Below, in pieces: positions 12,801-26,900 of a DNA stretch of 64,000 bases. How positions within the stretch are numbered: position 1 is the stretch's first letter; every line of letters begins with the position of its first letter. The notes beneath the pieces are model-generated. The model had not been told where the DNA came from, did no database searches, and was given only the letters and a program-made list of their open reading frames with translations. The translations under genes were made by a program, and so were the position numbers. Location: positions 9,332,501-9,396,500 of the forward strand of contig NC_069086.1 in the NCBI RefSeq assembly GCF_947172395.1, in the 5' to 3' direction. The stretch is from Bicyclus anynana. Its lineage: Eukaryota > Arthropoda > Insecta > Lepidoptera > Nymphalidae.

Positions 12801-15800
12801 GCCTTTAGGCATAATAGAGAAACTATATCCAGGTATAGATGGTCGCTCACGCGTCGCTTTAGTTAAAACAAAGAATGGTACATTCAAACGTCCTGTAATG
12901 CGTTTATGCCCACTTCCTATTCAGTACTAATTTTAATTTAGTTTAATATTTAAGTCTAGTTTATTTTTTTGTTTTAATATTTCTTTTTTATTATTATTGT
13001 TATATATTTCGCTATATTCGCTTCCTCTTTTGAAAGCTTTTCAAAGCTTTCAAAGCTGGGCAGTATGTTCGCGCCAAGCTCACGCTTCCCTCTCCTACTC
13101 CAACGCATCCTCCATTTACCTCTCTGTCCCGCATAAACTCCCGTTATCTTCGTCCACGCCGCTGAAAACTTGTCAAAATTAATAGTCGCAATTAAACCAC
13201 CAACTTACGTATGCGCGCGCGCACCGCGACAATTCGCCTGTTATTATTCGCTTAAATTATGTGTTTTTATGGTGAAAAGTGAAGAGAAGAAAAAGAAAGA
13301 AAAGCAGTGTCAGTAAGTCCTGTTCTATTTTTTCCCTTCCTTAGCAAAGCCGAACGCGAACACATCTGGTGAATAAGATACATCAGTTTGAATATGATCT
13401 TTTATACTTAAATCTTAGGATTTGAGAATCTCAATCCTTTGTTCTATAGTAATTACTGCACTGGCTTTTTTTTTTAGTTGGAAGGGAAGATGGGGAATTG
13501 AATATTTTAAAGATATGGCTGATATTCTCTTTAAATTATACTAAAGCCTAACTTGATGTACTATATTTTCTCATTTTACGCCAACTAATGAAAATAATTT
13601 AAAATAAATTTGATTAATAAGCTTAAAACCATTAGATATAGTTAATGCTTCCTGATTTTACTAGATATGAAAATAAAGCAACCAGAGGGAATTAATCCCT
13701 GTTGATCATTTTTATTGTTTAACATTTGCATCACAAATAAGAGTGTGTCACATTTATACTAATATTATAAAGAGGTAAAGTTTGTAAGTTTGTAACAATT
13801 CTTTGAAATGGGGTACTACTCAATGAAATGGGGTACTTTCGGAACTACTGGTCCGATTCTAAAAATTCTTTCACCAGTAGAATGCTACGTTATCGGGGAA
13901 TGCTATAGGCTATATTTTATATTTCTATCATATATAACTACTGAGTTATCGCGGGTTTTCTCTTACAGGTCGGACCGAAAACTCAACCATTGCGTATAAC
14001 TGAAATAAATGTATGGAGGCTTTTTGAACCTTTAAAAGTTCTACAAAAAAGTCCGCGACATCATATATATCTATCTTTTATATTTTAGCAGATATAGTAC
14101 CTTTAGTACTTTAATAAATTATTTAAATTTTAAACTAAGGTTTACGTCATTATTTACACAACTAAACTTAAATCCTTATCAAAATAAATTATTTAATAAT
14201 CACAAGGATATTATAGAGATAAGATTTGCCCTTTACAGTATGTTAATTAGTTATATAGTTTCGGAGATAATACAAAATTTCTGAAAATCACAGAAATGCC
14301 GCTATATGACGCCCCGCGGTTTCAATTACGTAGGGGTAGTGTAGGGTAGGGGCAAGGTAGAGGTAGGGGAAGGATATGGAAGGTATAGGGTAGGGGAGGA
14401 GTAGGAAAGGGGTAGGGTAGGTTAAGGTAGGGTAGGGGTAGGTTAAGGTAGGGTAGGGGTAGGGTACGGGTAGGGTAGGGTTAGGGTAAGGGTAAGGTAG
14501 GGGTAGGGAAGGGTTAGGGTTAGCGGTAGGGTAGGAGTAAGGTAGAGGTAGGGTAGGGGTAGATTAGGGGTAGGGTAGGATAGGGTATGGATAGGTTACG
14601 GTTAGGCGTAAGGTTGGGGGAGGGTAGGGTTAGCGTTAGCGGTAGGGTAGGAGTAAGGTAGGGGTAGGGTAGGGTAGGGTTGGGTAGGTTTACGAGCAGG
14701 GTAAGGTAGAGGTAGAGAAGTTTACATCAATTTTTACGCGGACGAAGTCGCGAGCGTCCGCTAGTATATTATATTTCTTTAGAAGCAGTGTTTAAATGTA
14801 ATTAAATATTCCACAGATGGTGACTAGTAGTGAAGATAGCGACTCAGTTTCAACGCTGGTGTGGTGGCGCATGCCTACCATGGCCACAGTGCGCGCTCTG
14901 TACGCGCTCGCTTACTCTGTGGCTCAGCCTTCCGAACACAATGGCTTGGTGCATTCTGATGATGTCATATGTAAGTTGTTATATTCTTTTGTCTGACATT
15001 TTAAAATAACTGTTTTCTCAAGCGATTATAGTAATTTACACGTTACCAAAACACAAACAAGGTTTTTTAAAGTTTTTGTCTGTCTGTTTGATTGTCCGGG
15101 CTAATCTTTGGAATCGCTGAAAGATTTTTTTGGGACTTTCACTGGAAGGTAAAGGTGGTTATAAAGCAACATGTAGGCTACTATATAAGTCCCTGATAAA
15201 GATTCGCGCGAGATTTGTTAAAAACTAAATTATACGTGGACGAAGTCGCGGGCGTCTGCTAGTTAGTAATAAAAACGAAAAAAGTAACTTAAATTAAACT
15301 TTTAATTATCCTATTTTATAATTTAATAATATATTTTTAATTGTGAAATAAATTTTCAGTGGTTCGAGAATGCATGGAGGTGGTTACAATTTGCATGGCT
15401 TTGGGAGGTGGCCATTTAGAAAACCTTCTTCATGAATCGTGGTGGCAAGATACAGCATTATACTTGATGATTGACTGTCCAAATCCTCCTGTAAGTTGAA
15501 ATAGTTTATTATAATTGCAAGGAAATATTTGTTTAAAAATCGCATGAGCACACCTAATAAATTAAAAAAAATATTAAATTCATATAGCTTAAATACACAG
15601 CTGTAAGAGAAAATGAAGTCTTGTTTTTAAGTTGCATTGCAATTGCAACTTTTATTATGCTCTAAAATCCTTTAGATAAATTTTTCTATAGGTCATTCCG
15701 AATCGAATGAGCTATTGCTTGCTAACATATATGTGAATATTTGTACTTGAATCATTAGATAAATGTATAGAGTGATTCAAGATTTTTGTCATTGGTGTCC

Positions 15801-17967
15801 ACACTCGCGGTGGCGTGTACTTTGTAATGTATGAAATCAGAGAAGGCGTCGATGTGAACACGTTACGCTAGCCACCTACGGTTCACCTGCAGCACTGCCG
15901 GCATGACGTCGGGATTATTGCAAAAACGAAAATACGATGAAAAACTATGTATTGACTGATTATTTGAGCGGTACACCGAGATACATAATAACCCGGCTGA
16001 TCGCCACTGCATACCGCCGCCGACGCGAGCTGGAGGGCGATGTTTTGTATAACTCGCACGTTATACAAAATCACTTTATTCAGTAACGATGTTTTGTATA
16101 ACCCGCACGTGCGAGTTTCGAAATCATCTCTATCTCTCTCTACACAGTACTATAGACAGAGAGCGATAGATGCGAGTTCGAAGCTCACATTGTCGAAGTG
16201 ATAAAGGCAACGTTACAGAATAACCTCCCTGGACGCCGCGGACTATATCCAACCTAAGCTAGCTATAACAGTTACGTAACTTAGGGCAAGTTATATAAAA
16301 CCTTTTAACATTATCGTGGTAATCTGATATAATAATGAAAATATAACTTTAAAAGGTGATTTAAGTTTATGAGTACATAGACGTTCTCCCGGAGTTGCGG
16401 GCGTCCGCTGTTACTATAAAAAATGTGTGTAGGTGCGGGTGTCGTGCGCGGAGCAGCTGCTGGCAATGTGCGCGTGGGGAGGGGGCGGCGGGGCGCGCGG
16501 CGCGCTGGCGGCGCTGGGCGGTGCGGGCGGCGCGGCGGCCGGCGCGCGCCTCACGCGGCACGCGCGCCACGCGCAGCAGTTTCTGCAGCTGCTATGCCGC
16601 CTCGTGGCGCTGGCCGGGCCCACCGAGCGCACCTTGGACGACCTGGCTATTGAGGTACTTCCATTACAATCCCAATATATCAGTAGCGTGTACTTTATAG
16701 ATGCAAGAAGTGCACTGGTTAACCTGAAGACTCATTCCATCTTTACACGCTACATTACTCGTGAATTTTTATTATTTACAAGTTAGCCTTTGACTACAAT
16801 CTCACCTGATGATAAGTGATGATGCAATCTAAGATGGAAGCGGGCTAACTTGTTAGGAGTAGGATGATATCCACACCCCCTTCGGTTTCTACACGGCAAC
16901 GTAACAGAACGCTTAATCGCTTGGCGGTACGTCTTTACCGGTGGGGTGGTAACTAGCCAAGGTTAAAGCCTCCCACCAGCCAGACCTTGATTCAAAAGTT
17001 GATTAAAGTTAACCGAATACGACAGAAACTTCGCTTCACATTGTGCAACTTCGCCTTGCCTCGCTCTCAACTTCCCATTGTTGTCGGTTTTATTGTCTCA
17101 AGTCAAAAGGTCAAGAAGTGATCCGTGGTTCTAACATGAAGCGCCTCACTGCACTACGCGGCTAACTTCGAAATTTCGTTGAAGCAAGTAGTGTATTTGA
17201 GGCTTTATTTTTACTTTATTGTTCCCGATTCTCCATTCAGTAGGTAATTGTTTTGAAACTTTATGTTACATACTTTATTTATAGTAAGAAGTAATCAAGT
17301 AATAACATTCCTTACAGGTTCAATGGCTTCGATCAGTAAAAAGTAATCCAGCTACTTTGGACGACACACTACTTGAGGGCCATTTGAATCTTACTAAAGA
17401 ACTATTTACACATGTACCAGCTCAAGTTAAATTCCAATATGGCGCTCATCCTGACCATAAGGATTCTGGACTGATAAAGGTATATAACTATTATTTTCTT
17501 ACGATTTCGGTCGGATGAAGAACTTATTTTCTGTCTCTAGGCATCAAAATGTTTCTTCTGGATGGTAAACTATATAAGATGAATCATTATAAAATTATAA
17601 AAGCTAAACCCCTTCATTTTATTGAAGAAGCACTTTTCGTTACAGTTCTTCTTTTTCATGTACCTACTCTTAGCTGTATGATTTCAAAGTCGCTTCAAAG
17701 TCAAACATTTTTTTTTTAATTTGCAATACATATTAGTATAATGTCTGAAGGAAGTGACGACGGAGTTCCTGTGGCCGTACTCGTGGGCGTGGTGTCACAT
17801 GGGCGAGGGCCCGGAGGGCGGCGACGCGGAGGAGGAGGGCGTGGCGCCGCTGTGCCGCACGACCGGTGCTGCGGCCGCGGCGACCGACCTCCTGCTGTCG
17901 CTGGTGCACGGCTGCGTGCCCAACATGGCCGCGCTCGTCGGCCTCCTGGAGCAGATGTTTTACAGCG
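896..17967 (+). CDS. faf: faf exons before the catalytic domain (helical-repeat and ubiquitin-like region)
   Basis: Exons: 896-1038, 1524-1744, 2006-2136, 2512-2708, 2797-2899, 3483-3651, 4083-4329, 4424-4574, 4746-4865, 4939-5070, 5242-5340, 5845-5993, 6071-6184, 6687-6795, 14817-14970, 15360-15490, 16433-16654, 17318-17479 and 17751-17967. They encode about 990 residues of the armadillo-like scaffold. A ubiquitin-like fold lies in exons 4083-4329 and 4424-4574 (motifs QIDDIEIFSHSNETLHSLR and LELYVNGELLD), followed by a Ser-rich linker (SSSDSSTSSPPSSPTP) as in USP9X. The exon at 17751 uses the acceptor ctgaag, the only one that keeps frame. Exons 3483, 16433 and 17751 are very GC-rich, unlike their neighbours. 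The region 6071-6184 is less conserved than the rest, so its assignment rests mainly on phase. Confidence 0.92.
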
Positions 17968-20900
17968 GTGAGTTGCTGATGACACCACAAAGGTTCCCAA
18001 ATTTTATTGCAGTTACATGGGCAGCATTGGCTCTTCTCTCTCTTCACTAACCTATATCTCCCTCTCAACGTACATTTGCCTCGTTTACACTTTGTGTAAC
18101 GCTCGTGTCATGCATTCACCAGCTTACTCCCCAAGTCAAGCGTGTGTAAAGAAGTTTTAATTCAAAAAATTCATTGTGATTAAATGAAAATTTTAGTTTT
18201 TAAATATTTTTTTGACAATACGAGTCAAAACGCATCGGCCATGACGGTTTATTTTCAACAGTTTCATGACGTCACTATGAGAAATGCCTTACAAACGGAG
18301 CGTTTGACAAAAACATTAGTTAACAATTTGTTTGACATTTACTACATCAAGTGTGTTAGTGACGTCACAAAATAGACGACAGCGTTTTTGACGAATACGT
18401 GATATTTAAATAAAGTTTTGTAAGAAATCCTTAACTTGTATTAATTGATATCGATATATTTCGGACCCTTATTCCATGTACACGAATTGTATAAGTCAAA
18501 TTTGATATGAGTCAACTACCCTAATGGTTTGTTACAGACAAAAGCATGGGTCTATCCGAGTGGGAGTACATGCCGTGCGTGGGCCCGCGGCCGCCGGCCG
18601 GGCTCGTGGGGCTGAAGAACGCGGGCGCCACGTGCTACATGAACTCCGTCTTGCAGCAACTGTACTGCGTTCGCGCCGTACGGGACGTCCTGCTCACTGT
18701 ACAAGGTCAGTTTTACAGTAAATACTTCTAAAGTGGGGCAGTTCTGGGGAAGGGGAAAAAACATTGAACTCGGGTCCTGCGCTGATATTTATGAGTGTAA
18801 CGTAAACGGATCCGTTTGAAATTCTCAATTCCACTATCTTTGAACTTTTGAATTAGCCTGTAGCTTGGAGTAGCTATGACGATTGATTCTCATGTCTTTA
18901 ATACTATATTGAATATCTCGTGTGTCAAACGGTGAAAGAAAAACATCGTGAGGAAACCTAAGGGCATACCTGAGAATATTGCTTATTTCTCTATGTGTGT
19001 GAAGTCACTCTGCATTGACCCAGCGTTTGGACTCATATCTGTGTTTTGATGATAAGTTGCACGTCAATTAAGCAAGCATATTTAAAATAACAGAGTACAT
19101 CTATTTTGTGCACACGATTTCTTTATATTTTTTACTAACGGACGCCTGAGTGGAAATCAATGTTTTTATAAATATAAAATTTCTTCTTGAATCACGCAAG
19201 CATTAAAAATTAAAATTATAAAAAACGTGTTAGAATCCGTTGCGTAATTTAAATTGTACTGTATAGTCGGATGCAATCTTTATGACGTTTCATATTATCG
19301 TGCGTTAAACTGCGCAAATTATTTATTTATTTATCATTTTACAAAATACATATTGAAATTAAGCCTAAACATAATGCAACACAAGCCGCAGTTAGTTTTA
19401 CTGTGCACTGGCTGTTAAAATTACTTATGCATTATTAAATGCTAAAATTCAAACTGAATAAAAAGACAATCATTAGCGGTAGTAAAATTACAGCATAATT
19501 AGTATTATTACAAGATAATAGATTACTGTTAAGTCCATCTACCCGAAGTAGCCTTACGCGTCTTGATTTTAGGATACTTTATGTATGACCTGCAGCCTGC
19601 GCGTCTAGGACATTCACAGCTTATTACGATGACGACATAAATATTGCATCCGACTATACTTATTATTAATAGTACTAAAACATCACCAACTATGCTTTGA
19701 TATCTTTCAAATACTGTTAATGAAATGTCCTGTTTAAAGGAGCTGCGACAGATCCCAATGAAGATTTTTCAGGGGATTCTCACCAACATATTTTAGAAAA
19801 CAACATAGAGGTAATTTACTTAATATAAAAGTACATGCACATATTAATGGAACTGTAAGCTAATTTTATCTGTTTGTATTTCAGATGAATTCAGATTACA
19901 ACATCACTATACTTAAGCAAGTTCAGGCTATATTCTCTCATCTACATTATAGCAAACTCCAGTATTATGTTCCCAGAGGACTATGGGCACACTTTAGGTA
20001 AGTAACTCCCCTGTAAATAAAACTCTTAATGTTAACTGTAAAACAGTTCTCATTTCAAATTAGTCTTATTTCCTGCATGATTATTTAAAGTTTGCGCGGA
20101 AAATAGAAAGATGGATTTATTATTAACTAGCTGACATCGCGCGGTTTCACCCGCGTGGTTCCCGTTCCCGTAGGAATATGGGGATAATATATAGCCTATA
20201 GCCTTCCTCGATAAATGGGCTATCTAACACTGAAAGAATTTTTCAAATCGGACCAATAGTTTCTGAGATTAGCGCGTTCAATCAATCAAACAAACAAACA
20301 AACAAACAAACAAACTCTTCAGCTTTATTATATTAGTATAGATTATATCAGGAATTTTCACACTAAATCAAAAGCTTCCACTCATTTTTGAATGAAGATT
20401 TCATTATTTAAATGCATATTTTTCACAGAAGAACATCAACATGTATAATTTGTTAGAAGGTTTGTTTTTCCTTCTTAAAATAATTATGAATGTAATTTCA
20501 GATTACAAGGTGAACCAGTAAACTTGCGAGAGCAGCAGGATGCAGTAGAATTTTTTATGTCACTAGTAGAGTCTCTGGACGAAGCGATGAAGACTTTAGG
20601 CCAAGAACAACTGATGGCTAAAACTATGGGCGGCACATATTCCGATCAAAAGATTTGCAAGGGATGTCCACACAGGTAGCTCAACTTTGTAATGTGAGGA
20701 TATTGTTAACCATAATACAGACATGCAGTTTTGACAAAGTTAAACTGCTCAGTTAAACGTCTGTATTACCCGCGGCACGTAACTTTAGCGCTGAGCGAAA
20801 CACGGTGGGGATAGCTGCGCATCGGTACTGTCGCGCACACAATACAATTATTACGTTTATTAATTAATAAGTAAATAATTTTAATGACATTATTTTAATG

Positions 20901-23900
20901 TTTATGTTAAATAGTAAGTCTAGCTATAAACGAAATGTGGGGTATAGCTGTGCATAGGTACTGTCACGCACGCATAATTATATTATACTTATTAAATAAA
21001 ATATTGTGGTTATTACTTCTATATTACAAAGTTCACAGTGTAGGTGTTATACGAGTAGTTTATAGTTCAAATTTCCAAATATTTTCAAAGACATCGTTTT
21101 TTTAACAAGTATATAGAATGTAAAAAATAAAAACATTATTGCAATTATAATTTTTTAATTCAGATAAATGTAAGTCTAGATATGTAAGTTCTAGTCTAGT
21201 CTGAATCAGACAATGGTAACACGCCTTCAATGGTAACTCAACAAGACTTTTTACTTGTTGAGGGCCCGGACTCCGGGCTACTTCGGTACTAACAGTGTCA
21301 TCGTTATCAGACTCACCAAGGCTTTCCTCTGAACTATCCCCATCAACGCGAATAACGAATTCTTCTGTTATTAAATCCACGACATGGTCACTTTTTGCAT
21401 ATTGCTCTTCTATATCCTTAACCTTTTTGCATAGCTTTTGCCAATCCCATTCACCCATTAGTAATACTTTTTCTTCTATTAGCTCTATACATTTAGAAAT
21501 ACTCCATTTCACATTTTTGCTACCTACATATTGTTTTATATCGGACCATGCCATTTCGATAGGATTTAGATCTGGGTGGTATGGTGGTAATCTCAGCACT
21601 TGATGGCCTTGTTCAGCTAGGATTCGGTCAATCGAAAATGTTTTAAATCGCTCCTTATTTGCCTTGATCAAATTGTATAACTGAGGTTTAAGGAGTGTTC
21701 CCTCGTACTGTATACCTTTTTCAGTCAGCCAAGCTTGCATATCTGCTTTTTTGGAATTAGAGGTTGGTGCAAGATCCCACTGTTTATTGTGATAGGCCGC
21801 ATTATCGACTACCACGACGGAATTTGGGGGTAGGTTAGGCATTAACTGAGTTCTGAGCCATTTTTCATAGTTCTCGTAATTCATATTATCTTTGTAATCG
21901 CCTGATTTGGTGCCAGCTTTATAAGTAAGTAACGCATGGGGTATAAACCCAGTTTCAGCCCCTGCATGTACAATGACAACTCGCTGCCCTTTTGAAATTG
22001 GTTTTTTGAGACCCTTAGTAGTACCATCGGTCCAGGCTTTTGAAGAAGAGTGTGATGAATCTACGTAAGATTCATCTGTAAAAACAATAGACCTTCTTTC
22101 GTGGCGATATTGATTCATTTTACGTAAATATTCAATACGTAGCAGACGTATATTTGAAGTCTCAATTAGCACTTTCCGATTGTTTTCAGTGTTTTTCTAC
22201 CGAAACCCCAGTGTCTTAATTATTCGTCGAAGACTCCTTTCTGAGCCTTTGAAATTTATGTCTTCTTCTAGCTGCCTTTTCAGCTTTCCGACGGTGGGAA
22301 GTTCGTTATTTGTCTGGTGAAAGTTATGAATGCACCTCTTTATTACACCTTGGTCGAAGTTATCGATATTTGTGATCGGTTTTGCTTTGGAACGTTTTTT
22401 GCCAGGCGTTCTAAACACTGTGATCAAATCGGAACTATTGGCTTGAGTGAAGATGTTCCTTACTGTTGCAATTGACGTGTTTGTAGACTCTGCTGTCCTT
22501 TTTTGGATTTTCCCTAAAGCACTGATTATATTATTTATTTTCAAATTTCCTGCCTTAATAACTTCTACAGTTTGTTTTATCTGGCTAGAATTTCCAGTGC
22601 AGCTGTCCAAATGATTTGATAAAATACTCGTAGCTTCGCCAATCTCACTTTTGAGCTGTTTTAAAGAATATATTAATTCAGAAGATTCTCTTTTTAAAAA
22701 ACAATGCACGTCATGCACCATTTTCCGTGCCTGTCTTCTCAAAACAGTATTTCTTCTAGACATATTCACTGTAAAGTCTCAAACAAACTAAAATATGTAT
22801 ATTTAACAAATAAACTTAACGAAAACCAACAATAAAAATTAATAGCAATAACAAAACAATTCAGAACGCGACTGTACACTGGGAGTTCGCGGAGCGTCGT
22901 ATCAGTGCCGGGGACCGAATACGACTACAGAGCCAATCACCGCTACGGACGCTACGCACGCCCGCCCTTCATACCTGTAGCCCCCCTCCGATACCGTATT
23001 TTAGACTTCTGCGCATAAACGGTCAGCGCTAAAGTTACGTGCCGCGGGTTGTAAAATCTTGGATAGAAGCAGGCGTTATTTTGCGGAAGTTCATCATGAA
23101 TAGATAATAATTAATTTATTTTCTACGTATATTAGCCAAATAAATATTTTTTATCTAGTCTGTAAAATCGTGCATCTGTGAGTTTTAACTGTATCGTTTT
23201 TCTAATGGTTTTGATTGAAATTTCCATTAGATAAAACTGTCTGCAGCACAGGCTACATGCCCAAGGTTTTTGTTCCTTGGATGTTGTTTTTGATCCTTGA
23301 CCCCAAGTTGTAGTCTATTCTATTGCAGCCAAGGCCATGGATTTTATTTCATCAACTGGAAAATATTTCGTGATAAATATTGATGCTTTTTCGCTGTCTG
23401 GGTGGATAGTATAGGATAGTTCAAGTAGGCAAGTTCGTTGATAACACTCCCATGATATGCGGGCGACAGGGGGAAAGACTGCGCGGGTGTGAAATCATGC
23501 GTGCGGGGAAGTGACTCGCATCAGTCGTGGGTTTTTCATTCATCGCTACACGTCCCCCGGCCCGCGCGGAACATCAGGAGTGTTACGAACGAAGTTGCCA
23601 AGCTATAGTTGAGTGAAATATTTACTAAAGTAATTAAATATGTACACTTACTAAAACTAAGTAAAGAACATTTTATTTGCTGTTTTTTTTGTCACGCAAA
23701 ACATCTTATTTACAATTTTATTTTATTTCAGGTATTGCAAAGAAGAACCTTTTAGTGTGGTATCTCTAGATATTAGAAATATGCTTCGGTTGCAAGAATC
23801 GTTGGAGGCATATGTCCGTGGAGAACTATTGGAAGGTGCTGATGCCTATTACTGTGATAAATGTAGCACAAAGGTATATCCGTATTATAATTATATAATT

Positions 23901-26900
23901 TACCTCGGTCGACTCGTGTCGTCACGAACCGAGCTAGTACGAAATGTTCAGTGAGATAATGGGGAGTAGCGCGAGGCCGAGTGCTGGCGATATAGGGTAG
24001 GCGACTAGTTCCACCTTTTGTTGGATAATACTGCATGGATTATTTTGTGATAGGCGGGGACAATAACTTGAGTACAGAAGGGGGGAGTGTTAACTAGTTT
24101 TAAAAGACGTCTTTAATCCTACATAAACAGTCACAAGTCAGGGACTTCACTCAAGGTGCCACTCGAGGGTTTATTGGTAACATTCGTAGTGGGAATTGTT
24201 AGACCTGACAGATTTTTTATTCAATAATTATGTTTTGCTCTTTAAATCCGCTTCTGGTGTCAACTTGTATTTTCGAGAAATGCGAGACATGAACCATGAC
24301 TTTTTACCTAAACTACAAGAATAAATCTTCTTAAAATCCCTTGCATAATGGAAGTTTCAAAGATCTAAGATTGCAGATTTAGATTTACAACGAACTCAGC
24401 AGGTGGCGCTGCGCTCGCGATGAGTGTATAATCAGAAAATGTCATCTCTTTCAATATTATAAAATAAACAAAAGTCCATTAATAAAACCAAAACTTGGAC
24501 AGCATGTTTGTCTAGCTCACTTAATATTTTGTTTTATCTCTGCTATTATGAAATACTAGAGGACGCCCGCGACTCCGCGTGAATTTCTGTTTTTCATAAA
24601 TCCCGCTGGAATCCTGGATTTTATTTTGGATAAAAAGTAGCCTATTTCTATAAAATCTATTTTCATTCCAGATTTCAGCCAAATCAGTTCAGTAGTTGAG
24701 GCTTAAAGTGTAACAAACATACTTACACACACACAAACTTTAGCCTCTATAATAGTGTGATGTGATTGTATTTCTCTAATATATTTACGACATTGTTCTA
24801 GGTAGTGACAGTCAAGCGTCTGTGTTTGAACAAATTGCCCCCAGTATTAGTTATACAATTGAAGAGATTCGAGTACGACTTCGAAAAAGTGTGCGCCATA
24901 AAGTTTAATGATTACTTTGAATTTCCTCGGGAACTGGATGTCGAGCCATACACAGGTAATATTCTACATTATTTGTTCTCTTTTAAAAATATGTCTTCAA
25001 AAAACTTTAAGTGATAACCATGATCCATCTTATGGTAGAGTTTCATTTACTCTAATTTTAATAGTAGATATTATACTTTAATCAACAAGTCAAACTACTT
25101 TAACTTGTTGATTAAATTGTATCTTTGTCTTTCTTCATTTTCTATATCTTACTGTAAATTATACTTTAATCAACAAGTCGAAGCAATTATACATGAAACC
25201 GTTGATTAAATTTCATCTCTGTCTTTCTTCATTTTCTATATCTTACTGTAACAGTTGTGTGTTGATTTTTGTTTGTAGCGTGGGGATGCTTGGCAAAATC
25301 CCTATTCTCATTAATATATCTATATTATCAAAATAAACTGTGATTTTATTTTTGTTTAAATGTACAATAAAGATAATACTTAAATAGGCTAAACTTATTA
25401 TAAAAATAAAATATAAGTAATATCATTATAACTACAACTATAAAATTAAAATAAACTAAAATTAAAACTATATTATCGATTATTATTCTAATATCTTACA
25501 GTAACAGTTAGTTATGTGTTTTTGTATTGTATTTTTGTTTGAAGCCTGGGGCCTGGCTCGAGCGGAGGGCGATACGACGCTGTGGGAGGGCAGCGCCGAG
25601 CGCACGGCCGAGACGCACTACCAGCTGAGCGGCATCGTCGTGCACTCCGGCCAGGCGTCGGGAGGACACTACTACTCTTATGTGCTGCTGAGGTAACTGT
25701 TTGCTTTAGATTTATTTTATTAATATTAAGAACCGGTTTCACCACCTTGTGATAAGTGTAGGAAAGAAGTAGCCTCCTAAACTTCTGGAGCTAGCTTGGT
25801 TGGCTGGAGTGACTCCAGTGGGGACCAGCACCAAACGGATCGACGTATAATGGCAAAGTCCAGAAAAGGCCCTGGGAAGAAGAAGAAGAAGAATTGTAGG
25901 AAATTTACCGCAAGTCTGGTCACTTTCTTTGTCAAACTAGCAGACGCCCTCGGTTCACCCACGTAATTTCCGTTCCCGGAATCTATCTGGGATAATGTAG
26001 GATTCTCATGTTGAAATAATTTGTCAAATTGATCCAGTAGTTTCTGAGCGTATTCAATTCAAATAAACAATCAAATCTTTTCGCTTTACAATATTAATAT
26101 GACAACAAAACTTATGAATAAGTTACCTGATATAAGCAATCAGAAGGTGGTGAAACTGTGTATTTACTTTATTTAATATTTACTTTATATTTCTAGTATT
26201 TTTTGTCTGCTGTATATTACTCTTGTTATTAGTATCGATCCACTATTTTTCTCTTTATTAGGGATAATGGAAGCGAAACAGGGCGGTGGGTGAAGCTGGA
26301 CGACGGCGACGTGTCGGAGTGTTTGATGCACGACGACGAGGAAATGAAGGCGCAGTGCTTCGGCGGGGAATACATGGGCGAGGTGTGTTACAATTCATGT
26401 TCATAACGACTAGTTGCCGGTACAAACGAATTTTGACCTTTATACAGTGGCGGATTTGCATATTTGCCGCCAGTAGGCTATTGAATTTTTGCAGCCCCTA
26501 CTGAACTCTGAAATTCTATATGTATCCTAGTTCGCAATCAATACAATTACCATAGGATCAAGGATTTCGATTGTATGTAGGCACTTGAAAATTCATTATA
26601 TGTTTGCATAAAATATGTTGAATTTATTGATATATTGGCATTATTTTTAGTATTTTTTGGGAGTATACATGCCAATTTTCGCGATAAAAATAACCTATAA
26701 TTTTCTATGTCTCAAATCATGCCATTTTTTTTTATTTCATTCAGCGTGATGCCCGGTCAACAAAAATACTAACAGACAGTCAATAAATATTTTTTTTTTG
26801 CTTCAGTATTGATTATAATCTCTCCAACTAAAATTGTCAAAATATATTCAACATACAGAATTTGACCTGTTATAGTTTTATTATAAGTATAGATACACAA

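Larger units (their letters stand above)
6893..13362 (+). mobile_element. Full-length BEL/Pao LTR retrotransposon
   Basis: A 6,470-bp element lies in the faf intron between exons 6687-6795 and 14817-14970, in sense orientation. It has two 297-bp LTRs that begin TGTTCGCG and end CGCGAACA, and a 5-bp target duplication CATCT at 6888-6892 and 13363-13367. The LTRs appear identical by eye, which implies a recent insertion. One long gag-pol frame (7687-12930) is interrupted by a single in-frame TAA at 10765-10767. No env-like frame follows. Domain order (gag, protease, RT, RNase H, integrase) is that of the BEL/Pao group. Confidence 0.95.

Noticed and set aside
16367..16700. Alternative open frames on both strands
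   Set aside because: Shadow frames of the GC-rich exon 16433-16654.
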